A DNA stretch of 13,433 nt from Candidatus Margulisiibacteriota bacterium (GTDB lineage: Bacteria > Margulisbacteria > WOR-1 > O2-12-FULL-45-9), in assembly GCA_018814265.1 (NCBI GenBank), contig JAHIZU010000119.1, forward strand, positions 1 through 13,433. Reading direction: 5' to 3'. Every line of letters starts with the position of its first letter. Position 1 is the stretch's first letter. Both the position numbers and the translations under genes were made by a program. Under the pieces are notes generated by a model that did not search any database, was not told where the DNA came from, and saw nothing but the letters and a program-made list of their open reading frames with translations. This document shows, in pieces, positions 8,151 to 13,433 of the stretch.

Positions 8151-9512
8151 TTATTGGGCATAACTTCTTAGTTTTGATGATATGTTTTTTACTGCTTCCT
8201 TGACCGCCAGGTTGGTCCTCATCTCGCCCTTAATTTTTTCATAAGCATGCAGCACTGTGGTGTGGTCACGCCCGCCAAATCCATTCCCGATCTTAGGCAG
8301 CGACAAGCCGGTGAATTCCCTGGCCAGGTACATAGCAACTTGTCTAGCGCCGGCTATTTCTTTTGTCCTAATTTTAGCTGTCATGTCGTCAAGGCGGACA
8401 TTATAATATTCTGCCGCAGCCTTTTTTACCAGATCAATAGATATTTTTGTGCGGTCGGTTTTTGCTGGGTCAAAAATATCTTTTAAAGCTTGGTCAACCA
8501 ATGAATTGGTGATCTCGCTGGCATTAAGGGAGGCAAAGGCTACCACGCGGATCAGGGCCCCTTCCAGCTCTCTAATATTGGACATAACCCGGCTGGCTAT
8601 ATAGGAAAGGATCTCGTCTGCGACCACCAGTTCACTTAACTCAGCTTTTTTCTTGAGAATTGCAATTCTGGTTTCATAGTCAGGCGCTTGAATGTCCGCT
8701 GTCAGCCCCCACTCAAAACGTGAACGCAGCCTTTCTTCTAAGGTCGGGATCTCTTTAGGCGGCCGGTCGGAGCTGACAACGATCTGCTTGCCAGCTTCAT
8801 ATAAAGTATTAAATGTATGGAAAAATTCTTCTTGGGTCCTTTCTTTGCCAGCCAGAAACTGGACATCATCCACCAATAAAATGTCGATACTGCGGTACTT
8901 GTTGCGGAAGCGCAGGGTTTTGTCGTCGCGAATTGAATTGATCAGCTCATTAGTAAATGTTTCCGACGTTATATAAAGAATTTTTGCCCGAGGGTTTGCC
9001 CCTGCCACACGATGGCCGATGGCTTGCATTAGGTGGGTTTTGCCCAGCCCCACCCCGCCGTACAGGAAAAGCGGGTTGTAGGCCTTGGCTGGAGCTTCAG
9101 CCACGGCCAGAGACGCCGCGTGGGCAAAGCGGTTGCCGTGACCAACGACAAAGGTATCAAAGGAATAGCGCGGGTTCAGATACGGAGAACTGGGCCGCTC
9201 CGTCTTAGAAGCGGGATAGGTGCTTTTCTCCAGCAAGGGCGTGGTGAAAAGATCTTTTGAACCGACGACAAAAAGAACCTTTTTAATTTCTGGAGAAATG
9301 TGGCTAAGCTCTTGTTCCATCAGGGTAACACAATGTTTTGATAGCCAGTCCTTGACTAAGTCGTTGGGAACTGCTATTTGCAGCGTATTTTGATCAATGG
9401 AGAGAGGCTTGGTTGATGAGATCAGAGCCTCGTAAATGGGTTTGTTAAGGCTCTTTTCCAACAAAGGAACAATCTTATTCCACAAGGAGTTCAGGTCGTA
9501 ATTTGAGTTCAT
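8151..9512 (-). CDS. dnaA: Chromosomal replication initiator DnaA
   Basis: DnaA is the AAA+ ATPase that binds DnaA boxes and melts oriC. At 453 residues it has a typical length and all four domains. Domain I is about 1-85 (LWNKIVPLLEKSL...). Domain II is a short linker around 86-110. The AAA+ domain III carries Walker A GGVGLGKTH (152-160), Walker B LLVDD (212-216) and the arginine-containing LEERLRSRFEWGL block (258-270). Domain IV ends with the DNA-binding signature GGRDHTT (413-419) followed by VLHAYEKI. The ATG at 9512 lacks a Shine-Dalgarno sequence; the place where one would sit is partly taken by a perfect DnaA box (9519-9527), which suggests autoregulation by DnaA. The stop lies at the edge of oriC. 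It is transcribed toward dnaN, but the 224-bp origin gap separates them. Confidence 0.98.
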   Translation of the reverse strand: MNSNYDLNSLWNKIVPLLEKSLNKPIYEALISSTKPLSIDQNTLQIAVPNDLVKDWLSKHCVTLMEQELSHISPEIKKVLFVVGSKDLFTTPLLEKSTYPASKTERPSSPYLNPRYSFDTFVVGHGNRFAHAASLAVAEAPAKAYNPLFLYGGVGLGKTHLMQAIGHRVAGANPRAKILYITSETFTNELINSIRDDKTLRFRNKYRSIDILLVDDVQFLAGKERTQEEFFHTFNTLYEAGKQIVVSSDRPPKEIPTLEERLRSRFEWGLTADIQAPDYETRIAILKKKAELSELVVADEILSYIASRVMSNIRELEGALIRVVAFASLNASEITNSLVDQALKDIFDPAKTDRTKISIDLVKKAAAEYYNVRLDDMTAKIRTKEIAGARQVAMYLAREFTGLSLPKIGNGFGGRDHTTVLHAYEKIKGEMRTNLAVKEAVKNISSKLRSYAQ

Positions 9513-9518
9513 TTTATC

Positions 9519-9650
9519 TTATCCACAGCCCACTTGCCAACATAGTGACAGATGAAAAACACCGGCAACTCACCAAAAATTAAGGTTATTCTTTAGCCAA
9601 AAAATTGACTTATGCACATGATATCCACAGGGAATTAACATTGTGGATGG
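9519..9650. promoter_or_regulatory. Second DnaA-box cluster upstream of dnaA
   Basis: Two perfect boxes, TTATCCACA at 9519-9527 and TTATGCACA at 9610-9618, one with a single mismatch (ATATCCACA, 9621-9629) and one reverse-oriented with two mismatches (TGTGGATGG, 9642-9650). Together with the cluster beyond the 3' end of dnaA this gives a bipartite arrangement flanking dnaA, as known in B. subtilis (incA and incC regions) and Helicobacter. The likely roles, inferred, are repression of dnaA transcription and DNA looping between the two parts of the origin. Unlike the other cluster it has no evident DnaA-trio. Confidence 0.8.
9539..9568 (-). promoter_or_regulatory. dnaA: Possible dnaA promoter
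   Basis: On the minus strand TTGCCG (9568-9563), an 18-nt spacer and TATGTT (9544-9539). The predicted transcript would begin near 9532 and run about 20 nt to the dnaA ATG, with the perfect DnaA box at 9519-9527 inside that leader. Both hexamers deviate from consensus, so this is only the best candidate seen. Confidence 0.3.
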
Positions 9651-9668
9651 CAAGAAGCTCATGGCCCC

Positions 9669-9685
9669 TAAGGCTACCAGCCTTA
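9669..9685. repeat. Perfect 17-nt inverted repeat between dnaA and rpmH
   Basis: TAAGGCT-ACC-AGCCTTA: a 7-bp stem with a 3-nt loop. No T run follows on either strand, so it is not a standard intrinsic terminator. It lies between the DnaA boxes and the rpmH promoter. Function unknown; a transcription-factor operator or a structural element of the origin are both possible. Confidence 0.6.
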
Positions 9686-9747
9686 TTGATCTTGAAGTAT
9701 ATCAGTTCACAGGAACTTGTGCAAGTAATATTTATTAAAGTTTAGGG

Positions 9748-9776
9748 TTGACAGACATTTAATCTTTCTTTATAAT
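9748..9776 (+). promoter_or_regulatory. rpmH: Consensus sigma-70 promoter for rpmH-rnpA-yidD
   Basis: TTGACA (9748-9753), a 17-nt spacer and TATAAT (9771-9776) match the housekeeping consensus at every position with ideal spacing. Transcription should begin near 9783, giving a leader of about 30 nt with AAGGA (9801-9805) 7 nt before the rpmH ATG. It is the only full-consensus promoter noticed in the window and fits the high demand for ribosomal protein and RNase P. Confidence 0.9.
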
Positions 9777-9812
9777 TAGTTATTGTTTTAAATAACGAGA
9801 AAGGAACTGTTT

Positions 9813-9950
9813 ATGATTAAAAGAACGTTTCAGCCGCATAAGCGGCGGAGAAAAAAGAAACACGGCTTTCGGAAAAGGAATAAGCGTAAGGGCGGACGTA
9901 AGGTTCTAGCGAAAAGGCGAAGAAAGGGAAGAAAGAGACTTGCTCCCTAA
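9813..9950 (+). CDS. rpmH: 50S ribosomal protein L34
   Basis: The 45-residue product [19 protein letters not shown] ... [19 protein letters not shown] is an unmistakable L34, a basic protein of the large ribosomal subunit. The family blocks KRT[FY]QP, HGFR and GGRKVL are all present. It differs from the usual sequence by one extra residue (Ile2) after the start Met and by a basic RNKRK in place of the usual RMKTK. It has a good ribosome binding site (AAGGA) and a consensus promoter. Its last 11 nt overlap the start of rnpA, the usual partner downstream. Confidence 0.97.
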   Translation: MIKRTFQPHKRRRKKKHGFRKRNKRKGGRKVLAKRRRKGRKRLAP

Positions 9951-10296
9951 GAGCGCTCGCCTTTCCAAAGAACGCGAGATCAAACGAACCATAAGGGCAA
10001 AGCAATACGAAGCCAGGCGTCCCCTACTCTATTTGGTGGCAATGGATAATTCGCATGCGGAGTCTCGCCTCACGGTCGTGATTCCCAAAAAGCTTGGGAA
10101 AGCTGTGGTCAGGAATCGGATGCGCCGTGTAATTCAGGCCGTCTTTGGCAATATTAGGCATAAGATAGCCAAAAATATTGACATTGTGGTTTTTCCCAGA
10201 CATGCGGCCGTGGGTGCGGAATCGAGATCTGTTGAAAGTGAGCTAGGCAAATGTCTGGACACCATTGAGCAACTAAACAATGAAGCGATTTCTTAA
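9940..10296 (+). CDS. rnpA: Ribonuclease P protein component
   Basis: RnpA binds the RNase P RNA and helps it remove the 5' leader of tRNA precursors. The 118-residue product starts [17 protein letters not shown], the common family N-terminus, which supports the TTG at 9940 as start even though it lies inside rpmH (11-nt overlap). A purine-rich AAGAAAGAGA tract precedes it. The family RNR motif is seen as [13 protein letters not shown], with RNR at 58-60, preceded by [12 protein letters not shown]. The stop overlaps yidD by 17 nt. The length is typical. A later start would cut off conserved residues. Confidence 0.96.
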   Translation: MLPKSARLSKEREIKRTIRAKQYEARRPLLYLVAMDNSHAESRLTVVIPKKLGKAVVRNRMRRVIQAVFGNIRHKIAKNIDIVVFPRHAAVGAESRSVESELGKCLDTIEQLNNEAIS

Positions 10297-10483
10297 GTTT
10301 TTGTTGTTTTTATATAAAAAAACAAGGTTTTCGGGTCCGTCCTGTCGGTATTATCCCAGCTGTTCAGACTATGCTGGTCTGTCAATTGAGCGTTACGGAG
10401 CCTTAAAAGGCTCTTTTTTGGCTTTAAAGCGCCTAATTAAGTGCAACCAGCTCTTTCCTGGCGGTTTTGATCCGGTTCCTTAG
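10280..10483 (+). CDS. yidD: Membrane protein insertion efficiency factor YidD
   Basis: YidD is a small membrane-associated protein that assists YidC-dependent insertion of inner-membrane proteins. The 67 residues contain the family motif CRYYPSCSDYA (22-32), the ERYGALKGSFLALKR block and the ending GGFDPVP. The N-terminus [14 protein letters not shown] is an amphipathic, basic-hydrophobic segment, as usual. The common RCNP or RCHP before the ending is KCNQL here, a mild variation. It overlaps rnpA by 17 nt and precedes yidC, the standard order. A terminator-like hairpin lies within its coding region (10398-10419). No good Shine-Dalgarno sequence is seen at the ATG, so coupling to rnpA is likely. 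Confidence 0.95.
   Translation: MKRFLKFLLFLYKKTRFSGPSCRYYPSCSDYAGLSIERYGALKGSFLALKRLIKCNQLFPGGFDPVP
10398..10419 (+). terminator. Terminator-like hairpin within yidD
   Basis: GAGCCTT-AA-AAGGCTC (10398-10413) is a perfect inverted repeat with a 7-bp potential stem, more realistically GAGCC/GGCTC with a TTAAAA loop, followed at once by six T residues (10414-10419). This has the form of an intrinsic terminator on the sense strand, yet it encodes GALKGSFL of YidD. It might stop a fraction of rpmH-rnpA transcripts before yidC. It could also be a by-product of codon choice. Confidence 0.45.
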
Positions 10484-10522
10484 TTCATTGCTAGAATTTG
10501 GCTTTTTTATGATAAAAATGCC

Positions 10523-10531
10523 TGTGGATAA
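10523..10531 (-). promoter_or_regulatory. Perfect DnaA box next to parS
   Basis: TGTGGATAA, the reverse complement of the strict consensus TTATCCACA, in the 90-bp yidD-yidC gap. It ends 3 bp before the parS palindrome. It lies about 2.5 kb from the DnaA-trio, on the rightward arm. Confidence 0.7.
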
Positions 10532-10534
10532 CTA

Positions 10535-10550
10535 TGTTTCACGTGAAACA
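10535..10550. other. parS chromosome-segregation site 1
   Basis: TGTTTCACGTGAAACA, the exact 16-bp palindrome recognised by ParB/Spo0J proteins across most bacterial phyla. It lies in the yidD-yidC gap, 24 nt before the yidC start. Origin-proximal parS sites are the norm. ParB binding and spreading here could affect yidC expression; that is inference. Confidence 0.95.
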
Positions 10551-10573
10551 TATATAATGAATTGGAGGGAATT

Positions 10574-11548
10574 ATGAATCCGATTGCTTTTTTGTCAAAT
10601 ATTATGGTGGATGCCCTGAGGTTCTTTGCTTACTTTGGTGGCTATGGCTGGGGCATTATTTGGTTAACCATTGCGGTGAACCTCGCCTTGTACCCATTAA
10701 CGTTGTCTTCTGTAAAATCCATGGCCGCGATGCAGGGGATGCAGCCCAGGCTCCAGGAGCTCCAAAAGAAGCACAAAGAAGAGCCGCAAAAGCTTCAGAA
10801 AGAGACCATGGACCTGTACCGGTCCGAGGGGATCAATCCGGTGGGCGGCTGCCTGCCTGTGCTATTAAAAATCCCTTTTTTCCTGGCGTTGTTCTGGGCC
10901 TTTCAGAGCCTTGCCTTTACGGGGATTGCCTCGGATCCCGCAAACAACACCAGCTTTTTATGGATAACCGGCAGGGTGCCGGGCAAGGTTTTTCAATCTG
11001 AGAAATTAGTGAGAAGGCTTGTAGAGGCCAAGATAATACTTGTTGACACCAAGGCCTCAAGAGGCGAGGGGCAGAAAAAGTATGTCTGGGATGCTGCTCT
11101 GAAGATGAACGATAAGCTGCTTAAGGATGTGCTTCGATCGAAAAGCGTTGAAAATGAGTTGGACGTAGCCGCGATAAAGGATGCTTTCGAGCCTGCTGTA
11201 AAGGGGCTGGATGACGAAGATGCCAAGAATATTATTGCGGCCTGGAACAGCACGAACAGCCTGGCAAAGCCTGACCGCGTTAATACTCCTTTTGGCAAGA
11301 TCTCAATCCTAGCCTTACTAATTGGGATTACGACATTCTTAATGCAGAAGAGTTTGCCAAGCGGGGGAGGTCAGCAGGCCCAGATCATGACCATGTTTAT
11401 GCCGGTTTTTATCACATTTATTTGCTGGAATTTTCCAGCCGGGGTCCAGCTTTATTGGTTGGTGTCTAATGCTGTGGGCGCTTTGCAGCAATATTATATT
11501 ATGAAGAAGCCGCATAAGCGGCCAAAAAATAGGAGGTCAGAAAAATGA
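10574..11548 (+). CDS. yidC: Membrane protein insertase YidC/Oxa1 family, with large loop insertion
   Basis: YidC inserts proteins into the cytoplasmic membrane, alone or with SecYEG. The start is the ATG at 10574: GGAGG (10564-10568) is correctly spaced, which excludes the in-frame TTG at 10562. The 324 residues start directly with the amphipathic helix that precedes the conserved core; no first signal-like membrane helix or lipobox is present. Core elements: first span about 24-42 ending YPLT; cytoplasmic charged hairpin (58-88) with QPRLQELQKKHKEEPQK; NPVGGCLPVLLKIPFFLALFW (88-108); LWI (129-131); ISILALLIGITTFLMQK (243-259); two last spans about 271-309; basic tail. Between LWI and the next span lie about 110 residues where relatives have about 10-15. 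Asn36 occupies the position of the conserved groove Arg (E. coli Arg366). jag follows with a 4-nt ATGA overlap. Confidence 0.95.
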   Translation: MNPIAFLSNIMVDALRFFAYFGGYGWGIIWLTIAVNLALYPLTLSSVKSMAAMQGMQPRLQELQKKHKEEPQKLQKETMDLYRSEGINPVGGCLPVLLKIPFFLALFWAFQSLAFTGIASDPANNTSFLWITGRVPGKVFQSEKLVRRLVEAKIILVDTKASRGEGQKKYVWDAALKMNDKLLKDVLRSKSVENELDVAAIKDAFEPAVKGLDDEDAKNIIAAWNSTNSLAKPDRVNTPFGKISILALLIGITTFLMQKSLPSGGGQQAQIMTMFMPVFITFICWNFPAGVQLYWLVSNAVGALQQYYIMKKPHKRPKNRRSEK

Positions 11549-12162
11549 AGAAGATAAGAATGAAGGGTAAGACGGTTGACGAGGCTGTAGCTGCAGCCCT
11601 GCAGGTTTTAGGAGGCGAAAAAGACAAGGCTAAGGTCACAGTCATTTCTGAGGGAAAACCGGCGATGCTGGGAGTGTTGGGCGGCGCAGACGCTGAAGTT
11701 GAGGTTGCTCTGTCAGAAGGCTTAGCAGAAGACGCTAGAAAGGTGTTGCAGGAGATCCTGGATAAGATGGTATTTATGGCTATGGTCGAAGGCAGCTTGG
11801 AGGGCGATCGGGTTGAGCTTAAAATAAAAGGCGAGGATATGGGCAGGATAATTGGGAAAGAGGGCGCCACGCTTCGATGCCTTGAGATCATTGTTGGCTC
11901 CATCCTTGGACGGCAGTACGGAGAGCGAGTAAGGGTAGGGATTGATGCTGATGGGTATAAGGATAAGCGCAATCAGGCTTTTGAACGGCTGGCAAAGGAA
12001 GCAGCCAAGGAAGTGGCGGAAACAAAACAAGAGAAGGTTCTGCCGCCGATGAATGCCGCGGACCGAAGGATTATTCATCTTAGTCTTCAGGATGACGCTG
12101 GTGTAACTACCTACAGCAAAGGCGAGGGTAGGGACCGTAGATTGGTCATAGCCCCCAAATAA
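11545..12162 (+). CDS. jag: Jag/KhpB RNA-binding protein (Jag-N, KH, R3H domains)
   Basis: Jag (KhpB, EloR) is a cytoplasmic RNA-binding protein tied to cell-envelope growth and division in Gram-positive bacteria, and is habitually encoded after yidC. The 205 residues show an N-terminal Jag domain (about 1-55: MKKIRMKGKTVDEAVAAAL ... GKPAMLGVLGG), a short linker, a KH domain with the GxxG loop GKEG (104-107) in GRIIGKEGATL, and an R3H domain with Arg174-x3-His178 (DRRIIH) and the TYSKGEG block (189-195). The start has a strong AGGAGGT about 8 nt upstream, and ATGA overlap with the yidC stop. The linker between Jag-N and KH is shorter than in some Firmicutes homologues. The stop lies 6 nt before mnmE. 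Confidence 0.95.
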   Translation: MKKIRMKGKTVDEAVAAALQVLGGEKDKAKVTVISEGKPAMLGVLGGADAEVEVALSEGLAEDARKVLQEILDKMVFMAMVEGSLEGDRVELKIKGEDMGRIIGKEGATLRCLEIIVGSILGRQYGERVRVGIDADGYKDKRNQAFERLAKEAAKEVAETKQEKVLPPMNAADRRIIHLSLQDDAGVTTYSKGEGRDRRLVIAPK

Positions 12163-12168
12163 CAGAGA

Positions 12169-13433
12169 ATGTTTCACGTGAAACATAGTGATACAATTGC
12201 CGCAATTGCTACGCCGCTAGGAGTTGGTGGGGTGGGGATTATCCGGGTAAGCGGAAAGGGGTCGCTAGCTTTACTTCAACAACTATTTTCCCCATCAAAC
12301 GGAGACAAGGCTGAGAGCCATCGCATGATCCATGGCTGGCTGGCAGAACCAGAGAGTGGGCAAAAGATCGATGAGATCCTGGCTTGTTACATGAAATCCC
12401 CCAAAAGCTATACTGGAGAAGACATTGTTGAGTTCTATTGTCATGGCGGCATGGCTGTTCTTCAACGCGCGCTCAAAGCCCTGATTTCTGCTGGCGCCAG
12501 GCAGGCCCAAAAGGGCGAATTCACTAAGCGGGCATTTCTGAATGGCCGGCTTGACCTGGCCCAGGCTGAGGCTGTTTTAGACTTAATAAAGGCCGGGACT
12601 GAGGTTGGGGCTGGGTATGCTGTTGGACAGCTGGAAGGCAGACTTTCAAGGGTCATCGCCGGTCTTAGAGCCATGTTGGTGAGTGCGCAAGCAGAGCTTG
12701 AGGCAGCCATTGACTTTTCTGATGATTTGCCTGACTTTGATGGGCGATCCCTTGCTGCCAGGCTTCTTCAAATCAGCCAGGATATGGCTGGCTTAATTCG
12801 CTCTGCTTCAGGTGGTCGGCTATTCAGGCAAGGACTTGCTATGGCAATTGTTGGCAAGCCCAATGTGGGCAAGTCAAGCCTGCTCAACGCGCTGTTGGGC
12901 GAGGATCGGGCGTTGGTTGCGGGCACACCAGGCACAACTCGCGATACTATTATCGAAAGTATAGACCTTAACGGGCTTCCTGTAAGGTTAATTGATACAG
13001 CTGGGCTGCGCAAGGCAGAAGACGGAGTAGAAAAGCTGGGGGTTGAACGGACTTCCCGGGAGATAGACAGTGCTGATGTTGTCTTGGTTATGGTCGATGC
13101 GTCCTCTGGGCTTGACAGCCTGGACAAAGAGGTTATCCACAGGACAGCTGGAGCCAGGGGAGTGATTGTTTTAAACAAAATTGACCTCGGCTTAAAGGCA
13201 AATCTTGGGTCCTTGTCTGATGAGATAAAGGGCTGGCCTGTTTTCCAAACCTCGGCACTTTATGGTCAGGGAATCAACGAGCTCAAGGCCGGCATTTTCA
13301 GCTATGTTTCTTCTTGGGCTGAAATAAAGGGCAAAGATTACATTATGGTTAACGCACGCCACAGGGAGTGCCTGGTTAGGGCTAATGAGGCCTTGGCCCG
13401 GGCACAGCAGGCATATTTGGACGGAATGGCCGT
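12169..13433 (+). CDS. mnmE: tRNA uridine-5-carboxymethylaminomethyl modification GTPase MnmE (3' end outside window)
   Basis: MnmE, with MnmG, modifies the wobble uridine of certain tRNAs. The frame is open from 12169 to the window edge (421 codons). Seen: the N-terminal folate-binding domain starting DTIAAIATPLGVGGVGIIRVSG; the YTGEDIVEFYCHGG block (81-94); the KGEFTKRAFLNGRLDLAQAEAV block (115-136); and the GTPase domain with Walker A GKPNVGKSS (229-237), switch TPGTTRDT (253-260), DTAG (276-279) and NKID (336-339). The final 35 or so residues with the catalytic Cys are beyond the edge. The first six codons, MFHVKH, are spelled by a parS site and are not part of the normal family N-terminus; translation might instead begin at GTG 12178. 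The only upstream purine tract is a weak AGAGA. It lies 6 nt after jag, probably in one operon. Confidence 0.97.
   Translation, partial: MFHVKHSDTIAAIATPLGVGGVGIIRVSGKGSLALLQQLFSPSNGDKAESHRMIHGWLAEPESGQKIDEILACYMKSPKSYTGEDIVEFYCHGGMAVLQRALKALISAGARQAQKGEFTKRAFLNGRLDLAQAEAVLDLIKAGTEVGAGYAVGQLEGRLSRVIAGLRAMLVSAQAELEAAIDFSDDLPDFDGRSLAARLLQISQDMAGLIRSASGGRLFRQGLAMAIVGKPNVGKSSLLNALLGEDRALVAGTPGTTRDTIIESIDLNGLPVRLIDTAGLRKAEDGVEKLGVERTSREIDSADVVLVMVDASSGLDSLDKEVIHRTAGARGVIVLNKIDLGLKANLGSLSDEIKGWPVFQTSALYGQGINELKAGIFSYVSSWAEIKGKDYIMVNARHRECLVRANEALARAQQAYLDGMA
12170..12185. other. parS chromosome-segregation site 2, inside the mnmE start
   Basis: A second exact TGTTTCACGTGAAACA, identical to the one at 10535-10550. 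It starts on the second base of the mnmE ATG, so it encodes residues 1-6 (MFHVKH). The flanking bases differ from those of site 1, so this is not a longer duplicated block. Confidence 0.95.
13133..13141 (+). promoter_or_regulatory. Perfect DnaA box within mnmE
   Basis: TTATCCACA inside the mnmE coding sequence, where it encodes part of the VIHR segment. It matches the strict consensus. It may be an origin-linked titration or regulatory site, or a chance match; on two strands of 13.4 kb about 0.1 strict matches are expected by chance. Confidence 0.35.

Larger units (their letters stand above)
9513..9812. other. 300-bp dnaA-rpmH divergent intergenic region
   Basis: The region contains no gene that I can support. 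From left to right it holds the dnaA leader with a perfect DnaA box, a possible weak dnaA promoter, three further DnaA-box-like sites at 9610-9650, a 17-nt perfect hairpin at 9669-9685, the consensus rpmH promoter at 9748-9776 and the rpmH ribosome binding site AAGGA (9801-9805). The stretches 9569-9609 and 9686-9747 are A/T-rich and show nothing else recognisable. Confidence 0.8.

Noticed and set aside
10553..10558. TATAAT directly after parS as a yidC promoter
   Set aside because: No -35 element lies at 16-18 nt upstream and no extended -10; the predicted transcript start would fall in the ribosome binding site.
10562..10573. Upstream TTG start for yidC
   Set aside because: This TTG lies on the GGAGG ribosome binding site that serves the ATG at 10574.
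10557..10577. Six-codon open frame (MNWREL) overlapping the yidC start
   Set aside because: It has no ribosome binding site of its own, and such mini-frames are common by chance.
11499..12186. Two long antisense open frames over jag (157 and 154 codons)
   Set aside because: Both lie opposite clear Jag-N, KH and R3H domains and have no motif or plausible operon context.
1..13433. CRISPR array, insertion sequence, tRNA or rRNA gene
   Set aside because: No repeat-spacer pattern, transposase, terminal inverted repeats with target duplication, or tRNA/rRNA signature was seen; the window is nearly filled by conserved core genes.

Overview
This is the replication-origin region of a bacterial chromosome, with moderate GC content by eye. 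It is recognisable from a dense, mostly co-directional set of conserved genes and from origin elements that can be read directly. The gene order yidD/rnpA/rpmH - dnaA - oriC - dnaN - DUF721 - gyrB - gyrA on one side and yidC - jag - mnmE on the other is the classical origin neighbourhood known from Bacillus-like and many deep-branching bacteria. Short intergenic gaps, 1-17 nt gene overlaps, a two-subunit type glycine decarboxylase (GcvPA) and a short YidC point away from Enterobacteria. An uncultivated candidate-phylum lineage (for example Margulisbacteria/WOR-1-like) is a guess; the sequence itself does not settle the taxon.

Layout. Positions 3-1975 (+ strand): end of a small membrane protein gene, gcvH and gcvPA of the glycine cleavage system. 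These meet gyrA head-on with a 6-bp gap. Positions 1982-7926 (- strand): a tight operon read as dnaN, a DUF721/DciA-like gene, gyrB and gyrA; recF is absent. Positions 7927-8150: the putative unwinding origin, with DnaA-box-like sites, a DnaA-trio tract (TAG-TAA-TAG-TAG) and an 18-nt pure A/T stretch, arranged as in the Bacillus subtilis origin. Positions 8151-9512 (- strand): dnaA. Positions 9513-9812: a second DnaA-box cluster, a 17-nt perfect hairpin and a consensus sigma-70 promoter for rpmH. Positions 9813-13433 (+ strand): rpmH, rnpA, yidD, yidC, jag and mnmE (cut by the window end).

How the parts work together. DnaA binds the two box clusters that flank its gene, opens the A/T tract, and replication leaves in both directions. 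The clamp (DnaN), probable helicase loader (DciA-like) and gyrase are encoded on the leftward arm; ribosomal protein L34, RNase P protein, the YidD/YidC/Jag membrane-insertion group and a tRNA-modification GTPase on the rightward arm. All are transcribed in the direction of fork movement except dnaA itself and the gcv genes. Two exact 16-bp parS palindromes lie 2.5 and 4.1 kb from the unwinding site, so ParB-type chromosome segregation is expected, with parA/parB probably beyond the right edge.

Most notable: a parS that forms the first codons of mnmE; a parS 3 bp from a perfect DnaA box; a YidC with about 100 extra residues in an extracytoplasmic loop and Asn in place of the conserved groove Arg; a CCCCTAA heptamer repeat (a G-quadruplex motif on the other strand) inside gcvPA; and a terminator-like hairpin inside yidD. 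No mobile element, CRISPR array, tRNA or rRNA was seen.
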